In this document: positions 1 through 7,855 of the stretch, piece by piece
Layout: the number at the start of each line of letters is the position of its first letter
Position numbering within the stretch: position 1 is the first letter of the stretch
Source of the DNA: Phycisphaerales bacterium
GTDB lineage: Bacteria; Planctomycetota; Phycisphaerae; UBA1845
Assembly (NCBI GenBank): GCA_003597935.1
Contig: QZJT01000126.1
Location: 1-53,900 of the forward strand
Length of the DNA: 53,900 nt
Direction of reading: 5' to 3'
Made by a program: the position numbers and the translations under genes
The notes under the pieces: generated by a model
What the model was told of the DNA's origin: nothing
The model's database searches: none
The model's input: only the letters and a program-made list of their open reading frames with translations

Positions 1-5
1 ATCCG

Positions 6-134
6 CCCGGCTTGAAAGCCGGGGCTCTGGAGTGTGGCACCGGTTTGCAACCGGTGATCCGTCCGGCATGAATGCCGGGACTCTGGAGTGTGGCACCGGA
101 TTGCAACCGGTAATCCGCCCGGCATGAATGCCGG
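6..134. repeat. Array of alternating short palindromes upstream of lepA
   Basis: Two palindrome types alternate. Type A is CCGGCTTGAAAGCCGG or CCGGCATGAATGCCGG, at about 6-23, 63-78 and 119-134. Type B is ACCGGTTTGCAACCGGT or its variant, at 39-55 and 95-111. The combined unit is about 56 bp and occurs about 2.3 times. Arms differ by compensating changes (CTT/AAG versus CAT/ATG), so the hairpin is kept. Type A recurs at 5541-5558. Probably a REP-like intergenic element; it could also form cruciforms or act as an upstream terminator for lepA. Confidence 0.8.
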
Positions 135-187
135 GGCTCCGAGTTGCCCGTCCACCCCGGCGTCGATCCCGGCCCGACGAGTCGTCC

Positions 188-1987
188 ATGTTCGACCGCC
201 GCCTTATCCGCAACTTCAGCATCATCGCCCACATCGACCACGGCAAGAGCACGCTGGCTGACCGCCTGCTCGAATACGCCGGGGCGGTCAGCAAGCGCGA
301 GCTGCGCGAGCAGATGCTCGACGACATGGACCTGGAGCGGGAGATGGGCATCACCATCAAGGCCAACCGGGCCACCATCTTCCACAACCACAAGGGGCAG
401 CGGTACATGCTGAACCTGCTGGACACGCCCGGGCACGTCGATTTCCACTACGAGGTGTCGCGGGCGCTGGCCGCCTGCGACGGCGTGCTGCTGCTGGTGG
501 ACGCCACCCAGGGGGTGCAGGCTCAGACCGTCGCCAACGCCTACATGGCGGTCGAGGCGGGCAGGGAGATCGTGCTGGTCATCAACAAGATCGACCTGCC
601 GGGGGCGCACGCGGAGGACGTGGCCCTGGAGGTGGAGCAGGTGCTGGGGATCGAGGCGGCCGGGGCGCTGTTCGTCAGCGCTAAGACGGGCCAGGGCATA
701 AACGAGCTGTTCGCCGCCGTCTGCGAACGGATCCCCGCTCCAGAAGGCGACCCGGACGCGCCGCTGAAGGCGCTCATCTACGACGCCAAGTCCGACCCGC
801 ACCGCGGCGTGATCAGCCACGTCCGCGTCTTCGACGGCAAGTTCAAGAAAGGCGACCGCGTCGAACTCATGGCGGTCGAACGGTCCTACGTCGTCACCGA
901 GGTGGGCAAATTCTCGCCCAGGCCGGCGCCGGTCGATTCGCTGTGGGCCGGCGAGGTGGGCTACATGGTGGCGGGTATCAAGACGCTGGCGGACGTCAAC
1001 ATCGGCGACACCATCACGCTGGTGAGCAACCCCACGTCCAAGCGCCTGCCGGGCTACCGGCCGCCCATGCAGATGGTCTTCTGCGACTTCTTCCCCGGCA
1101 CCGGCACCTCGACCGAGGCGCTGCGGGAGGCGATGGAGACGCTGTGGGTCAACGACTGCTCGTTCACATACGAGACCGTCGGCTCGGATGCGCTGGGCAT
1201 CGGTTTCCGCTGCGGGTTCCTGGGGCTGCTCCACATGCGCATCATCCAGGAGCGGCTGGAACGCGAGAGCAGCGTCAACGTCGTTCAGACCGCCCCCACC
1301 GTCAACTATGAGGTCCTGCTCAAGGACGGCTCGGTACAGCGGATCGAATCTCCCAGCGAGCTGCCGGAGCTGACCCGTATCGAGGAGATCCGCGAGCCGA
1401 TGATCCGGGCCCAGATCATCGCCCCGGCCGACTGCATCGGCGTGATCATGACGCTGTCGCTCGAACGGCGCGGCGTGCAGAAAAAAAGCGAGTACCTGTC
1501 GCAGACGCGCGTGATGCTGACCTACGAGTTCCCGCTCAATGAGGTCATCTATGACTTCTTCGACAAGCTGAAGAGTTGCACCCGCGGTTACGGCACCATG
1601 GACTACGAAGTCACCGGCTTCAAGGCCGGCGACCTGGTGAAGATGGACATCCTGGTCAACGGCGTGCCGGTGGACGCCCTGTCGATCATCGTCCACCGCG
1701 ACAAGGCCCAGGCCCGCGGCCGCAGGCTCCTGCTGCGGTTGCGCAAGGAAATCCCGCGGCATCAGTTCGAGATCCCCTTGCAGGCGGCGATCGGCGCCAA
1801 GATCATCGCCCGAGAGACCATCAAGGCCTTCCGCAAGGACGTCACCGCCAAGTGCTACGGCGGCGACGTCACCCGTAAGCGGAAGCTGCTGGAAAAGCAG
1901 AAGGAAGGCAAAAAGCGCATGAAAATGGTCGGCAACGTCGAGATCCCGCAGGAGGCGTTCGTGTCGATCCTGGAGCCGGATGAGTAG
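188..1987 (+). CDS. lepA: Elongation factor 4 (LepA), ribosomal back-translocase GTPase
   Basis: Cytoplasmic translational GTPase that binds the ribosome and promotes back-translocation or initiation fidelity. The 599-residue product has the usual family length. G1 is AHIDHGKST (14-22), G3 DTPGH (79-83) and G4 NKID (133-136). EF-G-like domains follow, and the LepA-specific C-terminal tail is present (RKRKLLEKQKEGKKRMK near the end, then VEIPQEAF). The ATG at 188 is chosen because the product then begins MFDRRLIRNFSIIAHIDHG, as family members do; the 20 codons upstream in the same frame translate the palindrome array and are unlikely to be used. Stands alone on the plus strand; the next gene follows after 24 bp but is unrelated in function. 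Confidence 0.97.
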   Translation: MFDRRLIRNFSIIAHIDHGKSTLADRLLEYAGAVSKRELREQMLDDMDLEREMGITIKANRATIFHNHKGQRYMLNLLDTPGHVDFHYEVSRALAACDGVLLLVDATQGVQAQTVANAYMAVEAGREIVLVINKIDLPGAHAEDVALEVEQVLGIEAAGALFVSAKTGQGINELFAAVCERIPAPEGDPDAPLKALIYDAKSDPHRGVISHVRVFDGKFKKGDRVELMAVERSYVVTEVGKFSPRPAPVDSLWAGEVGYMVAGIKTLADVNIGDTITLVSNPTSKRLPGYRPPMQMVFCDFFPGTGTSTEALREAMETLWVNDCSFTYETVGSDALGIGFRCGFLGLLHMRIIQERLERESSVNVVQTAPTVNYEVLLKDGSVQRIESPSELPELTRIEEIREPMIRAQIIAPADCIGVIMTLSLERRGVQKKSEYLSQTRVMLTYEFPLNEVIYDFFDKLKSCTRGYGTMDYEVTGFKAGDLVKMDILVNGVPVDALSIIVHRDKAQARGRRLLLRLRKEIPRHQFEIPLQAAIGAKIIARETIKAFRKDVTAKCYGGDVTRKRKLLEKQKEGKKRMKMVGNVEIPQEAFVSILEPDE

Positions 1988-2011
1988 CGAGCAGTCGATG
2001 AAGCAGTAACC

Positions 2012-2560
2012 GTGACTGAGACGCACGAGCTGAAACATCGCGTGAACGGGCCGTTGAGGTGCGCTTGCATCGTGTCCGTCGCCACCGTCTCGTACTTCAT
2101 CTTTCTTGCTATCTGGCGGCAATTGTCGCTGGGGCCGGTGACGTCACACCCGGTCCAACTGGGACCGGGCATGGAGTTCTTTGCTGCGTGGATCGCCTTG
2201 CCGCTGCCGCCAATGTTGCTCACGCTCGCGGTGCGGGACACAGTGAGGGCATGGATGCGCATCCAGGTTGATTCCAGTACGGGACCAGGCAATCCGCATT
2301 TACCGAAACCCGAGCCGGTATTCGACAAACCAGGTGCGGAGAACCGGGGATCACGTATCTCGCCGCTGGGTGAAGTGGTACCGATGCTGGCGGCCGCGGG
2401 GGTATTCGTGGCGCTCATGATTCTGGCGGGGTGGCTCGAGTTGAGATCGACGCAAGCCTGGGCAGCGCTCGCGGCTCACCTCGCGTCGCTGTGGTCGGGA
2501 TGGCTGGTATATGACGCTGCGTTGGTCCGCCGCCGCCGCAAGGCCCGACCAGAGGAATGA
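2012..2560 (+). CDS. Hypothetical membrane protein, about four TM segments
   Basis: I do not recognise a family. The 182-residue product starts at a GTG 24 bp after lepA. It has four hydrophobic stretches: about 20-38 (CIVSVATVSYFIFLAIW), 52-75, 124-146 and 148-170, separated by a polar loop of about 50 residues (roughly 80-120). The C-terminus is basic (RRRRKARPEE). The next gene begins 6 bp after its stop and also encodes a small membrane protein, so the two are probably co-transcribed and may work together in the inner membrane. Confidence 0.65.
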   Translation: MTETHELKHRVNGPLRCACIVSVATVSYFIFLAIWRQLSLGPVTSHPVQLGPGMEFFAAWIALPLPPMLLTLAVRDTVRAWMRIQVDSSTGPGNPHLPKPEPVFDKPGAENRGSRISPLGEVVPMLAAAGVFVALMILAGWLELRSTQAWAALAAHLASLWSGWLVYDAALVRRRRKARPEE

Positions 2561-2566
2561 CGCGAC

Positions 2567-2806
2567 ATGACTGCCGTCGTGACCGCCTCCATCTTCGGTC
2601 TCTTCTTCCTGGGCTTCTGGCCCGGGCTGGTTCTTCCGCTCACGCTGCTGGTCCTGCTGGTCCTCTCGGTGATACTCGGCCAAAGCAGACGCCGGCCGCC
2701 GAACGAGTGCGGGCATTGCGGCTATGACCTTACCGGCAACGTGAGCGGCAGATGCCCTGAGTGCGGACGGGCCGTCGAGCGGGAGCAAGACCGGAATCGA
2801 GGCTGA
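2567..2806 (+). CDS. Small membrane protein with C-terminal planctomycete zinc ribbon
   Basis: 79 residues: one long hydrophobic N-terminal region (about 5-43, one or two TM helices) and a C-terminal four-cysteine zinc ribbon, CGHCGYDLTGN then CPECG. From memory, this CxxCxYxLxG...CPxCG pattern is very common on short membrane proteins of planctomycetes; its function is unknown. The ATG at 2567 lies 6 bp after the upstream stop, suggesting translational coupling. A second protein with the same ribbon, but with the ribbon before the TM segments, is at 20102-20524. Confidence 0.75.
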   Translation: MTAVVTASIFGLFFLGFWPGLVLPLTLLVLLVLSVILGQSRRRPPNECGHCGYDLTGNVSGRCPECGRAVEREQDRNRG

Positions 2807-3205
2807 CTTCTGTCACGCCGACGCGCGCTTGACGATCTTTGACGTGCGCCGCCCACAACCGACGGCGCGTAGAGGCAGCATCGCCCGCAATTCGAGGCTC
2901 TCTCCGCGGAAACAGAGTCTACTATCCGCAGATTTCGCAGATTCACGCAGATTAAGAAATCATATTTCGTATATTCATTCCGCAAAGTGGGGGTCGCTGT
3001 CAGGCTATAGGATCGCGTGGCGCATCCGTCTGCAAATCTGTACCGATGGTCTTCCGACATCTGCGCGAATCTGCGCAATCTGCGGATTTCTTTCTTCCGG
3101 TGTTGTGGAGCAGCGGATAGTCACGGCGTTTTGTCGACGGCCCGTCCACGACGGCCGTCATTACTGAACGATAATGATGGAGAGGGAGTACCGCCGAGGA
3201 GGACA
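2807..3205. other. Intergenic region with an inverted pair of 9-bp-period repeats
   Basis: No credible gene was found in these 399 bases; the short open frames are in poor context. It holds a repeat of CGCAGATTT-like 9-bp units at 2924-2960 and an inverted copy at 3058-3095, about 100 bp apart. Similar inverted pairs occur at 17034/17202 and 18149/18982. Confidence 0.7.
2924..3095. repeat. Inverted pair of ATCCGCAGAT-type repeats
   Basis: The left arm begins ATCCGCAGATTTCGCAGATT (from 2924). The right arm ends AATCTGCGCAATCTGCGGAT (to about 3086), followed by TTCTTTCTT. The arms are near-perfect reverse complements including the flanking purine/pyrimidine tract (left AAGAAAT, right TTTCTTT). 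The architecture resembles a small non-autonomous element; no gene lies inside. Confidence 0.65.
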
Positions 3206-4942
3206 TCACTGCGGACAGCTCACCCCCCCCAACGCGGCGCCGGGGGCGGGGGCGGCGAAGAGGGTGGTCGTAAGTCCCGTGGTGGACTCGAATTCGGCGC
3301 AGGCGGCGGCGACGGCGGCTTCGGCGGCGCGGGTGCCGGCGGTCAGCACGATGACCAGCGTTCCGCAGCCGCGGCCGCCCTGTTTGGCGCCCAGGATCCC
3401 GCTCGCGGGGCCGCGGCGGCGCAGAAGCGTCACCAGCCGGTCCGCGGTGACGGCGTTGAGGCCGCAGCGCTGCGACAGGCTCCAGTTGGAAGCATACATC
3501 AGCTCGCCCGCCTCGGCGGCGACCGCGTCGTCGCCGGTGCGGGCGGCGCGGGCCAGCCGCTCCGCAAACTGGATGGTGCGGGCGTTTTCGTAGACATGGT
3601 GCTCGGTGCGGGAACGCACGCGGTAGAGGACTTGGGGCTCGACGGCGACCAGCGGATCCGGGATCGGCCCGAAGCGATTGAGGAAGTCGGCGCCGGCAAG
3701 CCGCGTGGGCAGCCGGTCGCGCAGGCGCTCGGAATAGTCGCGGCCGCAGATCAGCGAGAGGTGGCCGCTCCAGAGCTGGCCATCGCGCGACACGGATTCA
3801 CGGCCGCGCGAGCCGAGCTTTTCGTGGCGCCGTTCACGACGCCCGTCGCGGGGGTCGATCCTCTCGCCGCGAAGTGCAGAGCCGCCCTCGTGCGGTGCAG
3901 GCCCGCCCTCGCGCGGCCCAGGCGCGGCGCCGCGCAGCCCAGGCTCGCCTTCGCGCAGCCCAGGCGGGGCACCTTGGTCTTCCATCCGGCCTTCGCCCGG
4001 TCCGCGCCGGCCGGCGCGCGATTCGTGCCGCCAGATGCGATCGATCAGCACCTGTCCGATCCCGGCGGCCACGCGAGCGTGGACATATCGTCGCAACCGC
4101 TCCGCTTCGGCGGCGTCACGGTCGACGCCGGCCGGTTCGAAGGCGATGCCCAGCAGCGCGCACCGCTGCGGCAACCGCAGCACGTCGGCGCCGCGGGGCC
4201 GGTCGCAGCACAACTGCGTCAGACCGCCCGGCTCGGCCAGCAGCGCGTGTGTGGCATCGCCCCGGCCGCAGGGGAGCCGGTTGAAAGCGTACTCGACGCG
4301 CTGCACCAGCGTCGCCGCCTGCACGGCGTCGATCGTCACACCCGCCACGCGCTGCAGCGCCACCGCCACCGCCGCCGCCACGGCCGACGCCTGACCCAGG
4401 TCCGCCGTCAGCGACGGCCAATTCCCTATGACCAGCGAAGCGCCGGAGAACCCCTCCCCGAGCATGCCCGCGCGCAGCATCTCGATCGCCACTGATCGGG
4501 CGATGCGCACGCGGTCGTCGGACGGCGCGCCATCTGATGCGTGTGACCGAACGCCGTCGGATGCGCGGCAGCGCTCGCCGAGCGACGCCTGGCCGTCTGA
4601 GCCGAACTCCTGCCGCAACGCCTCGAGGGGAATCGTGAACGGCGGGGCGCCGCCGGGTTCGACATCGATCGAGAGCAGGCCGTCGTCGCGCCGACATCCG
4701 CCGGCCCGCACGCCGATCTCGACCGGCCAGTGCAGCACCAGTCCGCCGGTGTACTCGGTGATGCCGCCCATCACGTCCAGACGGCCGGGCGCCGTGACGA
4801 CGTAGCGGGCGCCTGGGCCTTCCAGCCGCCGGACGAACTCCGACTGCTCGCGGGTGACTTCCGCCAGAGTGGGCGCGGCGCGAACGAGCACGGGGGCGCG
4901 TTCGGTGAGTGCGGCTTGGGCAGGACCGGGCTTGGTCGACAT
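3206..4942 (-). CDS. Galactokinase/L-arabinokinase-like GHMP kinase
   Basis: Predicted small-molecule kinase of the GHMP superfamily. The N-terminal signature APGRLDVMGGITEYTGG corresponds to the galactokinase substrate motif, and the variant GRLDVMGG is closest to arabinokinase-like proteins. The C-terminal glycine-rich motif 3 is present (ILGAKQGGRGCG). The expected phosphate loop (P-x3-GLSSSA) is poorly kept: the equivalent stretch reads LTADLGQASAVAAA. An acidic/arginine/glycine-rich insertion of about 75 residues, encoded partly by 21-bp tandem repeats (about 3885-3970), interrupts the domain, so the protein is longer than usual (578 residues). The ATG at 4942 is preferred over an in-frame TTG at 4996, which would overlap the upstream gene. 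Follows the BFN gene by 50 bp. Activity is uncertain because of the degenerate loop. Confidence 0.8.
   Translation of the reverse strand: MSTKPGPAQAALTERAPVLVRAAPTLAEVTREQSEFVRRLEGPGARYVVTAPGRLDVMGGITEYTGGLVLHWPVEIGVRAGGCRRDDGLLSIDVEPGGAPPFTIPLEALRQEFGSDGQASLGERCRASDGVRSHASDGAPSDDRVRIARSVAIEMLRAGMLGEGFSGASLVIGNWPSLTADLGQASAVAAAVAVALQRVAGVTIDAVQAATLVQRVEYAFNRLPCGRGDATHALLAEPGGLTQLCCDRPRGADVLRLPQRCALLGIAFEPAGVDRDAAEAERLRRYVHARVAAGIGQVLIDRIWRHESRAGRRGPGEGRMEDQGAPPGLREGEPGLRGAAPGPREGGPAPHEGGSALRGERIDPRDGRRERRHEKLGSRGRESVSRDGQLWSGHLSLICGRDYSERLRDRLPTRLAGADFLNRFGPIPDPLVAVEPQVLYRVRSRTEHHVYENARTIQFAERLARAARTGDDAVAAEAGELMYASNWSLSQRCGLNAVTADRLVTLLRRRGPASGILGAKQGGRGCGTLVIVLTAGTRAAEAAVAAACAEFESTTGLTTTLFAAPAPGAALGGVSCPQ
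3885..3970 (-). repeat. In-frame 21-bp tandem repeat inside the GHMP kinase gene
   Basis: At least four 21-bp units such as GCGCAGCCCAGGCTCGCCTTC (21, split here as GCGCAGCCCAGG / CTCGCCTTC) follow one another on the plus strand. On the coding strand they give heptapeptides of the type GLREGEP, GLRGAAP, GPREGGP and APHEGGS. The period is a multiple of three, so copy-number change would not break the frame. Confidence 0.75.
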
Positions 4943-4992
4943 CGGTGAATCAGCAGAGCGTGGGCTTTTGGCCCACCGGGTCCAGCGTGGGA

Positions 4993-5382
4993 TCAACCCA
5001 CTTCATCGAGCACGGATTGACTGACGAACATCGGCGTATCGGAGCCGGCGCCAAGGGCGATCGCGTCCGACGGCCGGGCGTCGATCTCGACGATGCTGCC
5101 GTTCTGACGCACGTACAGCTTGGCATAGAACGTGTGCTGTTTCAACTCGTGAATGACGATCCGCTCCAGCTCGCCGCCCAGCTTCTCGATGACCGAGTGG
5201 AGCAGGTCGTGCGTCAACGGCCGGGCGGGCTTCTGCCCCTTGATGCGGCGGTCGATCGCCAGCGCCTCGGGCAGGCCGATCATCACCGGGAAGGTCCGCA
5301 CGCCGTCCACCTCGCGGAGGATGATGGCCTGATCCCCGCTTTCGTTGATGATGATGCGCGCGAGTGCGATTCGTACCAGCAT
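4993..5382 (-). CDS. Bifunctional nuclease-domain (BFN, DUF151) protein
   Basis: A 129-residue single-domain protein with the conserved DUF151/BFN pattern: LREVDG, FPVMIGLPEALAIDR, THDLLHSVIEKLGGELERI and the terminal ARPSDAIALG. BFN-domain proteins have been reported with DNase/RNase activity in plants and some bacteria; the bacterial role is poorly defined. The start at 5382 (MLVRIALARI) fits family N-termini; upstream in-frame ATG/GTG codons at 5394 and 5415 are possible. It lies between panB and the GHMP kinase on the same strand and may share a transcript, though the 290-bp repeat-filled gap to panB argues for its own promoter. Confidence 0.9.
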   Translation of the reverse strand: MLVRIALARIIINESGDQAIILREVDGVRTFPVMIGLPEALAIDRRIKGQKPARPLTHDLLHSVIEKLGGELERIVIHELKQHTFYAKLYVRQNGSIVEIDARPSDAIALGAGSDTPMFVSQSVLDEVG

Positions 5383-5540
5383 GGGGCTTGCCATCCACAG
5401 CCTTGAGGCCGTCACTATACGGCGTGTCGGCGCGGGAAGTCAAAGAGCGCCGGGATTGAATGCCGAGGCTCGGAAGGTTGGGGCTCGGACGGCGGGTGCG
5501 CCGGAAGGCACCGTGGGTCCGGGGCGAGGGTGAAAGACCG

Positions 5541-5642
5541 CCCGGCTTGAAAGCCGGGGCTCTGGAAGCCGGGGCTGGGGGAGCCGGGGCTCTGGAAGCC
5601 GGGACTCGGGGAGCCGGGGCGCTGGGAGCCGGGCTCGGGGCG
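5541..5642. repeat. GAGCCGGGGCT-type intergenic repeat cluster
   Basis: Begins with CCCGGCTTGAAAGCCGGG, identical to the type A palindrome at 6-23. Several degenerate units of about 15-20 bp (GGAAGCCGGGGCTCTGG, GGAGCCGGGGC) follow, probably by slippage. It occupies most of the gap between panB and the BFN gene; a relic (GGATTGAATGCCG) is at about 5453-5466. Confidence 0.7.
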
Positions 5643-5672
5643 TGGCGGCGCTGACGACATGGTTCGCGTTTG

Positions 5673-6578
5673 CTACTGCGGATCCGCGAGCGAGGTAGGC
5701 TCGGGCGCAGCACGATTCGCGGCGCGCCAGGCGCGGAGGCGCTCGAACTCGACCGGCGGCATGGCGGCGCTTTGCTCCTCGGTGGGAAAGACGCCCTGGT
5801 GTACGTCTTCACAGTAGGCGCTGAAGGCTCGCACCAGTTCATCGTGCAGGTTGGCGTACTGCTTGACCGAGCGTGGGGGGTGACCCGCGCCATAGCCCAA
5901 CATGTCGTGGAGCACGACGACCTGCCCGTCGCAGAACGGGCCGGACGCGCATCCGATGACGGGCAGTTGCGTAGATTCGGACACCATCCGCGCCAGCTCA
6001 GCAGGCACGGCTTCGAGCAGCAGAGCGACCGCGCCGGCTGTTTCCATGCTGTCGGCATCTTCCAGGATGCGGCGGGCGTCCTCGGCCAGCCTGCCCTGGA
6101 CTTTGTAGCCGCCCAGATGATGGATGGACTGCGGCCGCAGCCCCAGATGGGCCATGACGGGAATTGACGCGGCCGACAGGGCCTCCACGGTGGCCAGGTG
6201 CCGACGATCCACCTCGAGCTTGACGCAATCGCAGCCGGCCCGCGCCATGAAGGCGCCGGCGTTGCGAATGGCCTCTTCGATGCTGACCTGATAGCTCAGA
6301 AAGGGCATGTCGCCGACCAGAAACGTGGAGGGCGCCCCGCGCCGCACCGCTTCGGTGATGGTCACCAGGTGCTCGACCGTGACCGGCAGCGTAGTGGCGT
6401 GGCCGAGGCACACTTCGCCATAAGTGTCGCCGACCAGGATCGACTCGACGCCGGCCTTCTCCATCAGGCGGGCGGTGGAATAGTCGTAGCAGGTCAACAT
6501 GGCAATCTTGCGCCGATCGCGTTTGAAACGGCGCAGCGTCGCGATGGTCGTCTTGGATCCGTTGGTTTGGGCCGTCAT
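5673..6578 (-). CDS. panB: 3-methyl-2-oxobutanoate hydroxymethyltransferase (PanB)
   Basis: First committed step of pantothenate synthesis: transfers a hydroxymethyl group from 5,10-methylene-THF to 2-oxoisovalerate to give ketopantoate, in the cytoplasm. The 301-residue (beta/alpha)8 enzyme shows KIAMLTCYDYSTARLME, the metal-site region ILVGDTYGEV (commonly VGDSLGMV, so a variant), TLPVTVEHL, VKLE, PVMAHLGLRPQS, the catalytic-Glu region LLEAVP and PVIGCASGPFCDGQVVVLHD. Transcribed away from the secreted-protein gene at 6833. No other pantothenate gene is in the window. Confidence 0.96.
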   Translation of the reverse strand: MTAQTNGSKTTIATLRRFKRDRRKIAMLTCYDYSTARLMEKAGVESILVGDTYGEVCLGHATTLPVTVEHLVTITEAVRRGAPSTFLVGDMPFLSYQVSIEEAIRNAGAFMARAGCDCVKLEVDRRHLATVEALSAASIPVMAHLGLRPQSIHHLGGYKVQGRLAEDARRILEDADSMETAGAVALLLEAVPAELARMVSESTQLPVIGCASGPFCDGQVVVLHDMLGYGAGHPPRSVKQYANLHDELVRAFSAYCEDVHQGVFPTEEQSAAMPPVEFERLRAWRAANRAAPEPTSLADPQ

Positions 6579-6832
6579 GGTGAAGATCGTGTCCGGTGCA
6601 GCGCGGGCGCCCTACCGCCCCAACCCTGCCCTGGGAGCTTAGTCCTGCGGCGGCCATCATGCAACCGAACCGGCGGCACGGCTCGGTCGTCCGTCGTTTC
6701 CCGGTCGCCGGTGCGGATGGTAGCATGGAGGTTCCGGCGGGCTGACTGCCGACTGAAAACCCGCTGCCGGGCAGGGCGCGGGCCGGCGCTAGGGTGCCGC
6801 CACCATCGTCGGCGCAAAAGGGGGTCACGACC

Positions 6833-7675
6833 GTGTACCGCGCAACGTTGACGCTGGCCGTTCTTGGGGGCCTGGTCGCGCCGTCGCCGACGGCGCCCGC
6901 ACAGACCACCATCTACAACAACTTCGGCCCCGGCCACGAGGGCTGGGACTACAACTGGGGACTCGGCTGGACCGTCGCCGGACCCGACGTGCCCAACCAG
7001 TATGGCGTGGAGCAGGCATTCAGGTTCACGCCTTCCGAAGGGGGCGTCGTCTCCGACATCTGGGTCGCCATGTGGTACGTGCCACTGGATCAACTTCCCG
7101 ACGAGGTGACGGTCCGCCTGCCCGCCGACCCGGATGGCGGCCCGCCAAACCCCGAGAACGTGCTGGAAGATTGGGTCATCACCGAGTTCGAATCATGGGA
7201 CCACTGGAGTCCGCCGCACCACCTGGCGGGCAGCGGCCGATCGCGGCTGGAAGCCGGAAAAAGCTACTGGCTGTGGGCGGTCGGAGGCCAGACCACCCGT
7301 TGCGGCTGGTGCATGAACGTCGATCCGCGCGTGCTGCTCCCCCACACGCTGCGTCGCGAAGGCGAGAACTGGCTGCCCATCGCCAACGAGACGGCCAGCG
7401 CGGTGCGCATCGACGTGGGCGGCGTCACCTGTGACGCGGTGCGCAAGGCCCGCTTTACCTGCCGATCGGGCAAGCTCAAGATGAAGGTCAAGCTGAAGAC
7501 CGATGAGTTCGACGGTCAGACGCTCACCATCGACTACGAAACAGGCTCGACGCGCTTGGTCGTGTCGGGCAGGACCGCTCGGGGCAAGGTCAAACGCCTT
7601 TCCGGCCCGCGCCTGGTGCGCCTGACTGCGCCGTCGTGCCCGCAGTTCGACACGCGGGTGGATTGCGGCTGACCT
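6833..7675 (+). CDS. Secreted protein of unknown function with shared C-terminal domain
   Basis: About 280 residues with a GTG start at 6833 preceded by an AGGGGG-type ribosome binding site. A signal peptide covers about 1-24 (LTLAVLGGLVAPSPTAPAQ). The mature N-terminal part (IYNNFGPGHEGWDYNWG onward) resembles planctomycete choice-of-anchor or PEP-CTERM-type secreted beta-sandwich proteins, but I cannot name the family. From about residue 205 there is a cysteine-framed domain (VTCDAVRKARFTCRSGKLK ... SCPQFDTRVDC). The same domain ends the Asp-box protein at 12535-14292 and, more divergently, the WD40 protein. Probably exported to the periplasm or cell surface. Confidence 0.75.
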
Positions 7676-7855
7676 GCACCCTGATGCCCGATCCGGTTTG
7701 CCGCGCGCAGCCTCGCGCGTTACGGTGAGTCTGTGGCCGTGGACCGACGGGACAGGCACGGCGCCGAACGCGGCCCGAACGGGTCGTCCGGCGCATCGGC
7801 CGGCCGCGGGCGCGGTCCGAAACTGCAATGCTCATGGGAACGCTGGAGGCGCACC

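Noticed and set aside
3017-4495. 492-residue plus-strand frame
   Set aside because: Antisense to the GHMP kinase; composition is Ala/Gly/Arg-rich and shows no domain.
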